A DNA stretch of 24,766 nucleotides from Perkinsus olseni (taxonomy: Eukaryota; Perkinsozoa; Perkinsida): contig JABANN010000505.1 in assembly GCA_013115125.1 (NCBI GenBank), forward strand, positions 1 to 24,766, given 5' to 3'. Positions within the stretch are counted from its first letter, which is position 1, and every line of letters starts with the position of its first letter. Below, piece after piece: positions 10,625 to 20,414 of this stretch. Below the pieces are notes generated by a model. That model saw nothing but the letters and a program-made list of their open reading frames with translations. It made no database searches and had not been told where the DNA came from. The translations under genes and the position numbers were made by a program.

Positions 10625-13600
10625 TTAAAAAGCAATGCTCTCCTCCTTAATATCCGTCAAAATCTGATGTAGGAACTTCTCAGTCACCTGCCATCATCCA
10701 ACAACCCTTACCCACTACTCATCCCATTGCCTTACATGATGGTAGTTCGTCACGTAGCTCCGGAACTCGCTGAATTTGCTCTTGAAGGTATCGATGTCCT
10801 CGTCATTCGGCCGGCGAGGCCAGGCAGCTGAAGACCAGCAAGTCAAGGATAGAGACGCACGATTGGCGCAGCAGCCAAGACTACAGTCCGCGGGGCCTCT
10901 CAGTAACGTGCGAGGTGGCGGCAAAAACGGGTGCAGGAACTATGAGAAGAACAAGGGCCCAGAGGCTCACCGGCAGCGTCAGTTCCCGAAGAAGCGGCAG
11001 AATCTTGGACATCACACATGCTGGTATCACACACTATAGTCGAAGAGGACGACGGGTCTCCACTGTTGGGGGCAACAGGAACAACATCGGCATCATCAGG
11101 AGAGCGGACGAATCGCTCCTCCAAGTCCTTCTCGATGAGCTCGTGCAGCGCCTCTGAAGGAGAAGGAACACGGTCGGTCCACAACCCCACCCTCGTCCAA
11201 CCCTACCAGTCTTTTCCTCTAGGTTTTTCTGCAAAAACTCGAACAGTTGCCGGCGGGCCGCAGTGTCCTGAGCATCTGACCAAAAGCACCATCACTACGG
11301 AGACCATCATCCTCAACAACACCGTACCGCCTTACCACGCCGAGCTGTTGTCGAACTGGTAACAGCCGGCCCCGCAGCATGGCCGTGACTTCGCCGACGG
11401 TTGCTCGGATCAGACGACACTCCCGGCGCCATCTAAAGTACCTCTCAACGAGACGTTTGCTAGCCTGCTTCCACTCACCCTCCGTCGGAGATCTCTCTCG
11501 CTATCGGAGCCCGGTCCGTCGTCCTCTTTAATGAGGTAATAACCGTAGACGTAGGTCCACTTGAGAACCCTTCGGCACTCTACCACTTGCTGCAAGGCGC
11601 TGGTTATGAATCCAAGCTCGGAAACCTGATCACGAAGTAAACCCGTTGAAATAAGGTTCAAGAGTGACATAGCCGACGAAGGAGTATCATCGAAGGCCAG
11701 TAACTTGCACAGGCCAATCGTTTCCATACTCCATCACACTCCAAAACGGACCAGCAGCACTCGCAGGGAACAATCGGGCACGACTCCAACTTGAGCCCAA
11801 CTCTTCACAACTAGTTCATCAAATGGACGGGAAGCCATCCCCAGCCTACATCAATGTCGTCCCTATCATGTAAGATCTTCCTCATATCATCCAGCTTACC
11901 ACTTGCAATCACCTAAGCTCGGATGAACCCAAAACCCTCACCGACAACGGCCGCCTACCTCCCGGGCCAGGTTAGCAGCTCGGTCGTGGTTAATATAGCG
12001 CTCGTAGTGGAACATGTACTTCTGCAGTGCATGCTTTGCCTTCTGCCGCACTTTCTCCTACAGAGCTCACTCTGGAGGCAAACAAGTTCAAAGATACCCC
12101 CAGTACTCCTTCCCTCTGCTTCCGCCCTTCCTCTGTATCATCACGAGTATTTCGCTCATAGATGTTGCAGCTATAGAGCCTACCGTAAAAAAATCAGGAG
12201 AAAAATATAGACGCCCTCTGAGAGGCCCTTCCCACCCGCCAGTCGATTGCCCATGCTGCGCCCACGGTGTCAAACACAGCCAACAAAACTCCTGGCCACA
12301 GCCTGAAGTGAAGAGTGTCGAAGAAGTCCGAGAAAAGTCCATCCCCACCCACCTCCACCAGACTCGCTGCACCTCATGTGATTGCAGCCTTGATTCTTCT
12401 CGATGGGCCGAGCACACTGGACGAGAAACGAGAGATCCCGAAGGATGCAGATAACGCGCGGCGGCTACCCTGGGACACTGCTTGGTATTGGCGAGGATCC
12501 AAGACACGTTCTCGCTCTCGTTACAGTTCTTCACTTCCCAGTCGTAGACCTGATAAGGGGTAGTCCCTCGATAGGCAGCTGCTGTGCAGGTACCTGCCGA
12601 CAGGCTGCAGGCTCATGAGCTTCCCGCTGGCAGGCGAAGCACCAACAGTAACTGAGGATGCACGCCAGGCACTCAATCGTTGACAACCGCAGTCAGTCGC
12701 CGCTTCCACCGTGACCGACAGTGGCAAGTCTCTTATCCATTGAAATTTCATTTGCGATATAAGAAACAAATTTCGCACTTCACATCGCGACTCTCACTTT
12801 GTGCGGAAAACGGCACTTCACGTATGACGGGTAGGACTCAATTATACGCCTATTAAGACTAACTTGACGAGATAACGCTGACACAGAAGCTACATTCGGC
12901 CGGCTCATCGCCCGAGGCGTTGGCGGATAAATAATAAGGTGTATTCCTCAGCACATCGCAAAGTTCGCTGAGGAGGCCGACGGGCCCTGCCACGGTGTCC
13001 TACCCACAATCACACACAACAGTATCCGACTCCACTGCAATGGAGCTTCCTCGTCGCCCGCCACGATGGACATCTCTTGGATGCGCAAACTTCAGCACAG
13101 CCCGGCCGCACCCGCCTGACACCACCCATCTCTGCACTGCAGGACCGGGACTAGCTCACCTAGCGGGTTGGGGCACCACAGCGTGGAGGGGTTAGCCGAT
13201 ACGAAGCTGAACAGAGCAGAGTTCCAACCGTCAGCCCTCAGTCCGGGTACTCACAAAAAATCGTAATAAAAACGTATGAATTTGAGACGGTCTACTGGTG
13301 CCTTGAGAAACTGGAGGAACATCGCCTTCGGTACTGAGAGAGGACAGGACTTCGATACTGAAAGCTCAGTCTCCTCCGTACTTCGCCGCTCACACTTGTG
13401 CATAACACAGCGGGCGTCCGGCGCCCCTCGGCCAACGTCATCTAAGAACAACGCATTCCTACCGACACCAAGGCAGGGCCGGCGCACCCGTACGCCCCGG
13501 GACCCGGGACGCCACTAGACCCCTTGCGGTTTCTACCGTGGAAAATCAGTCATGGTTACTACACTTACTCAGCTTAGTGAGGACGTATTGTCCAAAACAT

Positions 13601-15171
13601 TCCCTACACACGACATGCTCTATCGGACAACCATCGAGAAGCACACAGTCCTGAGTGGAGATACTGTCTAACCCAATGACCTCACAGACGTAAGTGAGAG
13701 CTGAGGCAGTACTCACCTTCAAAGGCTCATCACAATAACACACTTTACAGGTAACAACTTGGGACCCTAAGGAAGAAGACTCGTAGCCCCTGGTTCCCAG
13801 CGGCAGCCCTCGCCATTCCGAACAACGCTCGCTAGACGGTAGAATAAAGGTAACGGACGTTTCGCCCGAAGGTACTACGGCTCCTTCAGTTATCGACTCA
13901 CCATCGAGAGTTGGAGCAGTTGATTTGAAGACCCCACACTTCTCCCTCACCCAGTCTTCCCCTTGTGCTTCTGAAAACCAGGCCTGAGAACACAATAACC
14001 GAGTGGAGAGAGGAGATAGCATCCCAACCGCTCCAGCCCATGTTAGTGAGCAATAGACTTATTGACGTACCACAAAAGCTCGAATGCCCCCAGAAATGCA
14101 TCACAATACGCTTTGATATGAACTTATACTTCGTTTATTAAAAAACCGTCGCTTCCCGGCAACCACCGCATTACCTCCTGCAACGCTAGCTCCTCCCACT
14201 TGAACTCCTTCATCAACGCGAAGGCATCATCGAGCGTCACATCCAAGAGCTCCGTCACTCGTGAGGCCTGACCTCACACGCATCAGAGTATACCCAGCAA
14301 GCCGGCACCATCCGTACCTTTTCTCGAGATATTCTCACCAAGTCCGCCGCAGCCATGACGCAGAAGTTGGCGCAGGAGATCCGAGCTAAGCGGAGGTTCA
14401 CTGTCGACTGCCTACCCCATCAAGGTGCCCCTCACCAGAGATGGAGTTGTCGTCCTTAGCTGACAGGATGTTCTCAGCTGTCGCTACCGGTTGCTTCACC
14501 GCTGAGCCCTTCAGAGACACCTTCATGCCGGTCACTGGGGTGGCGGATGCGGGGTTTTCTGAGAGTCGAATCCTCGGTATGCCTTAATTCTCACACCTCT
14601 AACTACGGTGAGGTCATCATCGAACTACGCATACCCGAATCGTCAACGACTTACTCGAAGCTTCCTTCACAGGAGTTGTTGCGATGGCATCATCAACAGG
14701 GGTAGCAACTTCCATAGGTTCCGCTATTTGAGCTGAGAGCGCTTCAACCTAAGATACGCCTCTCTACCTCGCACAGATAGCCTTAGCGCGGGGGGCGTAC
14801 ATCCTCTAGCTCTCCTCCGCCGAAGGATATGTCACCACTCCCTGCTTGTACGCCGTTGTTAGGCGAGCCTTCATCCATACGGAAACTATCAATTCGAACT
14901 CGAATGGCGTGGCGATATGATAAGCTGAGCCAACCTCATGTCCTCAGCGGCTGGGATATCCGGTGGAGCAGCCGCTTCACAATCAGCATCATCAAAGTCT
15001 GCTATCTCGACATCACCATCATCGTAGTAGTGGAACTCCTGAGAATTGTGGGAGGTGACCACGACCGCCTGCCCTCCTCACCCAAGAACTCACGTCCAAG
15101 GCGGCCGAGTCGTCATCATCCTCGCTCTCTGCGCTCACCGACCGCACCGACGGTGATTTATCACAGTTCAT
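10625..15171 (-). CDS. Ariadne-type RBR E3 ubiquitin ligase
   Basis: A RING-between-RING ligase that takes ubiquitin from an E2 onto its own cysteine before transfer to substrate. Twenty-four exons (minus order): 15094-15171, 14935-15038, 14801-14885, 14655-14748, 14436-14582, 14318-14385, 14175-14267, 13717-13983, 13569-13650, 13255-13441, 13160-13206, 13004-13115, 12594-12651, 12469-12549, 12359-12416, 12236-12302, 12107-12179, 11959-12057, 11850-11912, 11479-11703, 11207-11267, 10971-11153, 10736-10827, 10625-10687; 828 codons plus stop, all phases agreeing. Order: acidic N-terminus ([16 protein letters not shown]), long low-complexity linker, UBA-like region ([16 protein letters not shown], about 193-223), RING1 (CKVCYCDEP to CVMHKC), IBR (WCPNP to CDCGYCWCFAC), RING2 ([21 protein letters not shown], catalytic Cys about residue 512), then the Ariadne domain with [18 protein letters not shown]. 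It is longer than the usual 500-560 residues because of the N-terminal linker and C-terminal acidic inserts. Confidence 0.92.
12652..13003 (-). other. Unusually long (352-nt) intron in the IBR coding region
   Basis: It separates CDCG from YCWCFAC in the IBR. Joining the flanking exons in phase 2 restores a perfect IBR zinc-ligand spacing, so nothing coding is needed inside. Most other introns of this gene are 44-72 nt. The interior is AT-richer than its surroundings around 12730-12860. Confidence 0.65.
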
Positions 15172-15510
15172 ACACGAGGCTGCTGATCACCACTGACAGG
15201 CCCTGCCTGATAGATTACTACAACACAAGGCGTGCTCGCGAGTAATATGATATAACGCCGCAGCAATGGAGTTAACCATCACCAACAGCAACCACAGCAG
15301 GCGTCTCGAAACGGCCAAGACACCATCATCATCATCATCAGTATAACAGCAGATGCTCAAGTCTCTAGCTCCAGGACCTGAGAGTGCGGCAATTATATAG
15401 GGCCTGAGCCTCACGTCAATCACGCCAGCGAAGTTGACAAGCCCGAACCAACCTACCACTATCAAGGCTGCCTGTAGCAATCCTCCAATAAACATGCGTA
15501 TATTGTCGGA
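15172..15510. other. Spacer between KDEL receptor and RBR ligase
   Basis: About 340 bp between two co-oriented minus-strand genes. It carries a short ATC/GAT microsatellite near 15324-15341. An AG at 15180-15181 (minus) lies 8 nt before the ligase ATG. No other gene was recognised. Confidence 0.5.
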
Positions 15511-16515
15511 CTACTCCGCCATGGGTAAGATGAGCTTCTGGCCGTACCATTTACTACAAGAAGGATTGCATCATCCTTCAAGGCCTCACCCACACACTCT
15601 ACCTCATCGCGAAGTAATAGAAAAAGTCGCAGTACAACGCCACCTGAATGGCCCCGCCGGTCCATCCCACCCAATTCACGTACCCCTCCGTGAAGTAGCG
15701 GTAAATCTGAAGCAGGCTCCTGCCTCGAGGCCGCTGTGATGCTGTTATTATTACCCAGTTGATGATGTAGAAGCCTCTGTAAGCGCCCATGGCGAACACG
15801 AAATTACTCGTCAAATTCTCTACCTGACAGGTGGTGGTCGAGAACAACGCCCCGAGGGAGGGACAGCAGCAGCACCTCTCGCTGACGTTGTAGAAGTGAC
15901 AACTGCGGCAAAATTGCGACTGACTCCATCCAGATTGACATAGTCCATAGTATCTAAATCCGCCGCACATGACGCCACGAAGAATGCATCAGGAATAGTA
16001 CCTCAGCAAAAGAGTAGTCGGCAGTGGTGATCATCGTGAGAACGAAACATGGCGGTAGTAGCCACCTGATGGCAGAAAGCTGGCAATCCCTAAGGCCGTC
16101 AGGAGACAGACATTACTTGACGTAGTTGAAATTGTCAGCGGCCGCGTCATAAGTCTGTTTAACAGGCCCTCTTCTGAATTTCATGGTGTACACCAGATGC
16201 AGCGTGAGGGTAATGAACACCAACTTCATCACTAGTACCAAAAAAAACTCAACTCACGCCCCACCCTGCCCGCTCTATTACCAGTGTTGTAGAGACTGAC
16301 GTAGAGCCAGAGGAGATCTACGTATCGAAAGATGAAGACCATGGCGTACATCTCCTGCATCTTACACGATATACCTACCTCACATGAATCCTGCCAGGGT
16401 CGACCTAAGATACTAGCAACTCACCCACGCAACTTTTGGACTTCTGCAGTTTCAGGACTAGAAGGAGAATGCTCAGCAGGTGGAGCATATCCCCGCAAAA
16501 CCGGAAAATATTCAT
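15511..16515 (-). CDS. ERD2: KDEL receptor (ER lumen protein-retaining receptor)
   Basis: A seven-helix Golgi/ER receptor that binds C-terminal KDEL-type signals and returns escaped ER proteins by COPI vesicles. Exons (minus order): 16425-16515, 16282-16374, 16117-16231, 16002-16065, 15876-15953, 15755-15823, 15603-15706, 15511-15553; 218 codons plus stop, close to the usual 212, with all phases agreeing. Family signatures follow one another without gaps: MNIFRFCGDMLHLLSIL at the N-terminus, SCVGISCKMQEMYAMVF, FRYVDLLWLYVSLYNT, TYDAAADNFNY, SIWMESVAILPQL, FAMGAYRGFYIINW, IYRYFTEGYVNW and VALYCDFFYYF, ending SKWYGQKLILPMAE. The seven introns are 48-52 nt. The start follows a pyrimidine-rich AG (16539-16540) by 23 nt. 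Confidence 0.96.
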
Positions 16516-17221
16516 GGCGTGTGACGGTCAGGACGAAGCTGTGACAATAGACTCTCTTTGCCTTCGAGGAGACTGTTGAGATCCACCAGAAGGGAAAAAC
16601 TCAAAAGCCCACTGAGTGATTTATCTTGACTTATTCCGTATCTTCCCATGGCAGCCTCGAGACGCCCTTGCTCCGTTTCAGCCATCCATTACCGGATCCT
16701 AGGCCTCCGCTAGGTCCAAGGCTCCACGAATGTGCCACAATTCCGCAACCCTCCTTCGCCAGCGCACATCTACGGCATCATAGAATCGCATATATGCTAC
16801 ATGAAAAATCGCATTTTCACAGCAGCGATTATATACGGGGATAATCGCTCCAGAAAGTGAGCGAAATCGTCCGAAGCGATGCATGACCAAAACAATTCGT
16901 GTGCGTAGTTCGCTGGCGATCCTCATACTCCAAGTAAGCGCCGAAAGTGTTGGTGGCGAGCCTTCGTACGCCATATCTTGAGGTAGTGAAAGATTTATTT
17001 TTTAAGAAAAAAATCGTCGGGAATAGGCTTGAAAAGCCTGAAACCGCTGTAGAAACTTTGGCTAGAAAAGAGGTGCTTTCTCCGTGGATGAGCCGCTAGC
17101 ACCTCACATGGAATGACAGGCCGTTTTGGTACCCGTTTGAGTGCGGCCCGGAAATTTCCTGACCTATTTTGTATCTTGCACAAGCGACCTAAACGTATCT
17201 TTCAGTTACATTTTGAACTCG
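16516..17221. promoter_or_regulatory. Divergent promoter region of the KDEL receptor and GPR180-like genes
   Basis: About 700 bp separate the two start codons, which face away from each other. A cluster of AATCGC/GCGATT hexamers lies at 16784-16789, 16807-16812, 16825-16830 and 16843-16848, with related AATCG and GCGAT at 16865-16880. Two of them form a perfect 9-bp inverted repeat (16824-16832 and 16841-16849). Acceptor-like AGs sit close to both starts (16539-16540 minus; 17204-17205 plus). The promoter role is inferred from position and motif density. Confidence 0.5.
16824..16849. repeat. Perfect 9-bp inverted repeat (AGCGATTAT / ATAATCGCT)
   Basis: The two arms are separated by 8 nt (ATACGGGG). 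Each arm contains one copy of the AATCGC motif, in opposite orientation. This could be a dimeric factor site or a hairpin. Confidence 0.7.
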
Positions 17222-19692
17222 ATGGGCCGAAGTCGTGCGTCATTACTATCACTCATATTGAGTGTACTTTTATTAGTACTACAAACTGCGCTGGTTGAAG
17301 GCAAATACGCCTCGTCTACAGTGATGCTGGGAGGCCCACGGGAGATGCATAGGTGGAAGTATCTTTCCAAGTTTGGATACGACATTGGTAGTCCTGCTTC
17401 TTCTCCTCCCTCCTCTTCTCATAACTCCTCGTTGCAGGTACCGGTTACTGGCGTGTGAGAATGCGGACTGTGAGACCTCACCTCACCGAGCCTATCAAGA
17501 TTCCTGTGGAAGTGTAACCCCCTGTTCGCCACCGGATTCCGTGAGTGCCATGCTTCAACCTTAGATACCTCGATAATGACTGGGATGCGGTGGAGAGAGC
17601 TGACTACTGCGAGAGAAGTCGGTATCGCAAGACGTCAAGGTTCGTCGAGCTTCCGGCCAACGGCGAGTGGAGCGGTTGGGTCTCTGTAGTGGCGGGCCTC
17701 GGTAGTCTAAACGGTTGAGTCTTCGACGTTTCTCAGGGAGAGCTGTCGCAGACGGTCCGACCACATGTGTGGTACTTTGCTGTTTTGGACTGTGGGGAGC
17801 AGCTAAAGTCCACCACTAGGATCAAGTAATAAGAGGACATACGGATTTACACCGGTGCCAAGAGGTTTCCTTGTTTCTGACACCTCTAGCTACGAATGCA
17901 TTACGCCGTCCCCTCGAAGGTGTTCCGCGTCGGGGTCATGGGAGGCCTCCATTCGCCTTGCTCAGGTTCGAGTTCATAGCGAACCAGGAGAATGGATCGG
18001 AGTTTTCGGCCGAGCTGAGAGGCACTCGCGGCATCGTGTGGGTTCAACTCGTCATATCTGGTACTATCTTCTAGATCGCTCTATCGCTCTTCAACGCCCT
18101 TCTTCTCCTCCGCTCTCAGTTCTCTTTACATGGTTCTTCGCCAAAGAATGCCGCAAGTTCGTTCGATCGGCGGACTCGCTTCACCCAGTCGTCATCACTC
18201 TGGCCTGCGCCATTGGCCTGCAGGTAATTCAACTCACCCGCCGTCCGGTATTATGAGAGTCTCACATGCCCTTTGTGTTCGCGTCTCAGTTTTGCAGCAC
18301 CGTCTTCGAACTGATACATTTACACAACTACAATAACAACGGTTATGGTGTGAAGCCGTTGGATGTGCTCTCTGAGATATGCGGGATGCTGGTGGAGGTC
18401 CTGTGTAATAACAATGACGCTCACCACCGTTCCATTCGGCTTCTCGTCGTGCAGTGTCATCATTGCTCATCCTAATTGCCCTTGGCTATACGCTGCTGCA
18501 CAGTAAGCTTGGAGACCTCGACGTGGTCATACCCATAGTGTTCATTATTGGAGTAAGTCAGTGACAACCTTGTCTGCTGCTACTGCAGGCAGCACTACTG
18601 CTGTCTGCTAGCAGTGCTACTGCTGCAAGGCAGCGGAGTAGTGCAGGGTTGGGAGAGGGCTCATTGGGTGGTCGCAGGTTGTTCATGTTCTGCTTGTCGG
18701 CTTCGGCAAGATCAAGGATGATGCGTCATACAAATTTTACGAGAATGAAGGTAGTGTGGGATTCCCGATTAGACTCGTGCTCCGAGATGTATCGCAGTGC
18801 GCTCCCGATGCGACATAGTGTTCCGCTGCTTCCTGTCGGAACCTAGGATGCTTCTCGCTCCTTGCAGGTGTTGTCGGCTACATCCTGGTCGTCATCCGTC
18901 TACTTCTAGCGGCGTGGTTCCTTTGGGCGGTGAACGAGACTCGGAAGGAGGCTGGTAAGCGCTAGGCTGTGCTGAGCATCGCGTCGGGATGGGCCTCCCC
19001 TCACGGTAGACTTGAATTTTGTGCGCTACAGTCGTGAGGTTCTGGAGGTTGTCTTTTCCACTGGTCATATCCTCTCCGGACCCCAGCTTGGGCCTGCCCC
19101 CGCAGCCTAGCTGCGCTATACTCTGTAATTTTGTTATCAGCGAATTCTCTCTTCCTTTGGTTGATGGACCGGATCGTGATAGACGTTTATCCGCTTTGGT
19201 GCCTACGCTCGAATGACAATAGTTTAACTACCGCCCATCGAAGGTTTTCTTCTCTGTATAATCTATACTCGGGACGAGTCTCTGACTATGGACACCGCTC
19301 AGGTATGAAACTCCGGTATTTCCTGGCCAAGTTTGCCGGCCTTGGAATGCTCTACTTCTTTTCCTACCCAGTCCTCTTCATCATCACCGGCTTCTTCGCC
19401 CCCTACTATCGCCAAAAGGTAGTACCGCCCTCCAAGTTATGGATACCGCTAGCTGTGTCCATGGGCTCAGACCATTCACAGTGCGGTTTCGTCTCAGGTG
19501 ATGCTTGTCGGCTGGTTTGCTATCAAGTATGGCGTATTTGCGTGGATGACCAGTATGTTCCTCACCCGAGGGGACTACTTCCAAGTCTCGACACTCAACT
19601 CGAGCTTCCTTCCCGGCGGAGTCAGACCCGGTAATACTTCCTCTATATCATCCATGCTCGTACCGACAAACAGTGGCGTCGTGCCTCCATAG
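17222..19692 (+). CDS. GPR180/TMEM145-like heptahelical membrane protein (GOST-type, GpcrRhopsn4)
   Basis: A secretory-pathway or surface protein with an N-terminal lumenal domain and seven helices; its family is of uncertain ligand. Exons: 17222-17387, 17438-17513, 17565-17685, 17737-17825, 17966-18060, 18120-18223, 18290-18404, 18455-18552, 18678-18750, 18868-18954, 19303-19418, 19498-19692; 444 codons plus stop, all phases agreeing. A signal peptide (LLSLILSVLLLVLQTALVEG) is followed by WKYLSKFGYDIGTGYWRV, PVEVYLDNDWDAV and VRPHVWYFAVLDC, typical of the family's lumenal domain. Helices: about 173-192, 202-225, 253-270, 279-298, 314-333, 350-372 and 381-402. The family segments TVFELIHLHNYNNNGYG and ALGYTLL are clear, and the tail contains YFQVSTLNSSFLPGG. 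Introns are mostly 50-80 nt; two are longer (125 and 348 nt). The start lies 16 nt after a TTTCAG. Confidence 0.9.
18553..18677 (+). repeat. CTG/CAG-rich, partly palindromic intron
   Basis: This intron of the GPR180-like gene is filled at 18575-18645 with interrupted CTG, CTA and CAG triplets arranged around GCTAGC, so the strand can fold back imperfectly on itself. Several AGs inside it compete with the acceptor at 18676-18677 used in the model. Confidence 0.5.
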
Positions 19693-20414
19693 TGATACTC
19701 ACACTGACTATAATCGTGCGTGAAGTATTCACTATCGGAAATTATCTCTCTGAAGTAAACGCTCTTCGCAACTTTGATTCGATTTCCTTGCGTTTTTGAA
19801 CGCTGAGTGCGATGAGGAATGCTGCTGCCCTCGGCGCAGTCGCTACGCGAGCGCGCATTTCCGTACTTTGCTTTGTTGTATTCAGGTCTTGATAAAGAGG
19901 AGTAAGAATGGGAAGCGGTACGCTTCGCTCCGCTGAAGTTATGGATAATATTATTGTACATGATAGTCGGTAGTAGTCGTTCTTCCAGCTGAACGGAGTG
20001 ATAAGATGATTTACAAGCTTGTCTGCACATTACACACACTCATGCTACTGACAGTCAACCTCTCGAGGTCTGAGAGGACCTTTGGGCGGTGCTATTGATA
20101 CCAACTTGTTGGCTGAGTTGTTTACCTCGTCGTCTGCTGTGTTCTTGCATCTCTGCTACTACTACTGCGTGAATAATGACATTTGATGGTGGAGGGCTGC
20201 TCTTTTTCTGCAGCCCTCCAGCGGCAAGAGTAGGGAAGTTGCGCAGTCAATAGACAGGGTCAGTAGACAGTCTTGTTCCTCGAGCGTTGATTGCATGAGG
20301 CTGGGCTTGAGTTCGAGTTCGTCAGGCTGGTGCTCTGTCGCTAGGAAAGGTTTCGAACCTGTTGCCCTTGGTGGAATTGCAGGATAGTGGTTGTAGTGGG
20401 AGCATATTCCGTTA
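19693..20414. other. Intergenic region with a strong hairpin
   Basis: Between the GPR180-like stop and the next plus-strand gene. No coding exon is supported. It contains the 11-bp-stem hairpin at 20190-20220. It also has acceptor-like AGs at 20381-20382 and 20395-20396, the latter 18 nt before the next ATG. Confidence 0.5.
20190..20220. repeat. Perfect 11-bp inverted repeat with a 9-nt T-rich loop
   Basis: Arms TGGAGGGCTGC (20190-20200) and GCAGCCCTCCA (20210-20220) enclose TCTTTTTCT. It lies about 195 bp upstream of the next start codon and about 500 bp after the previous stop. It could be a structured 3' UTR element, part of a small RNA or a chance palindrome. Confidence 0.75.
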
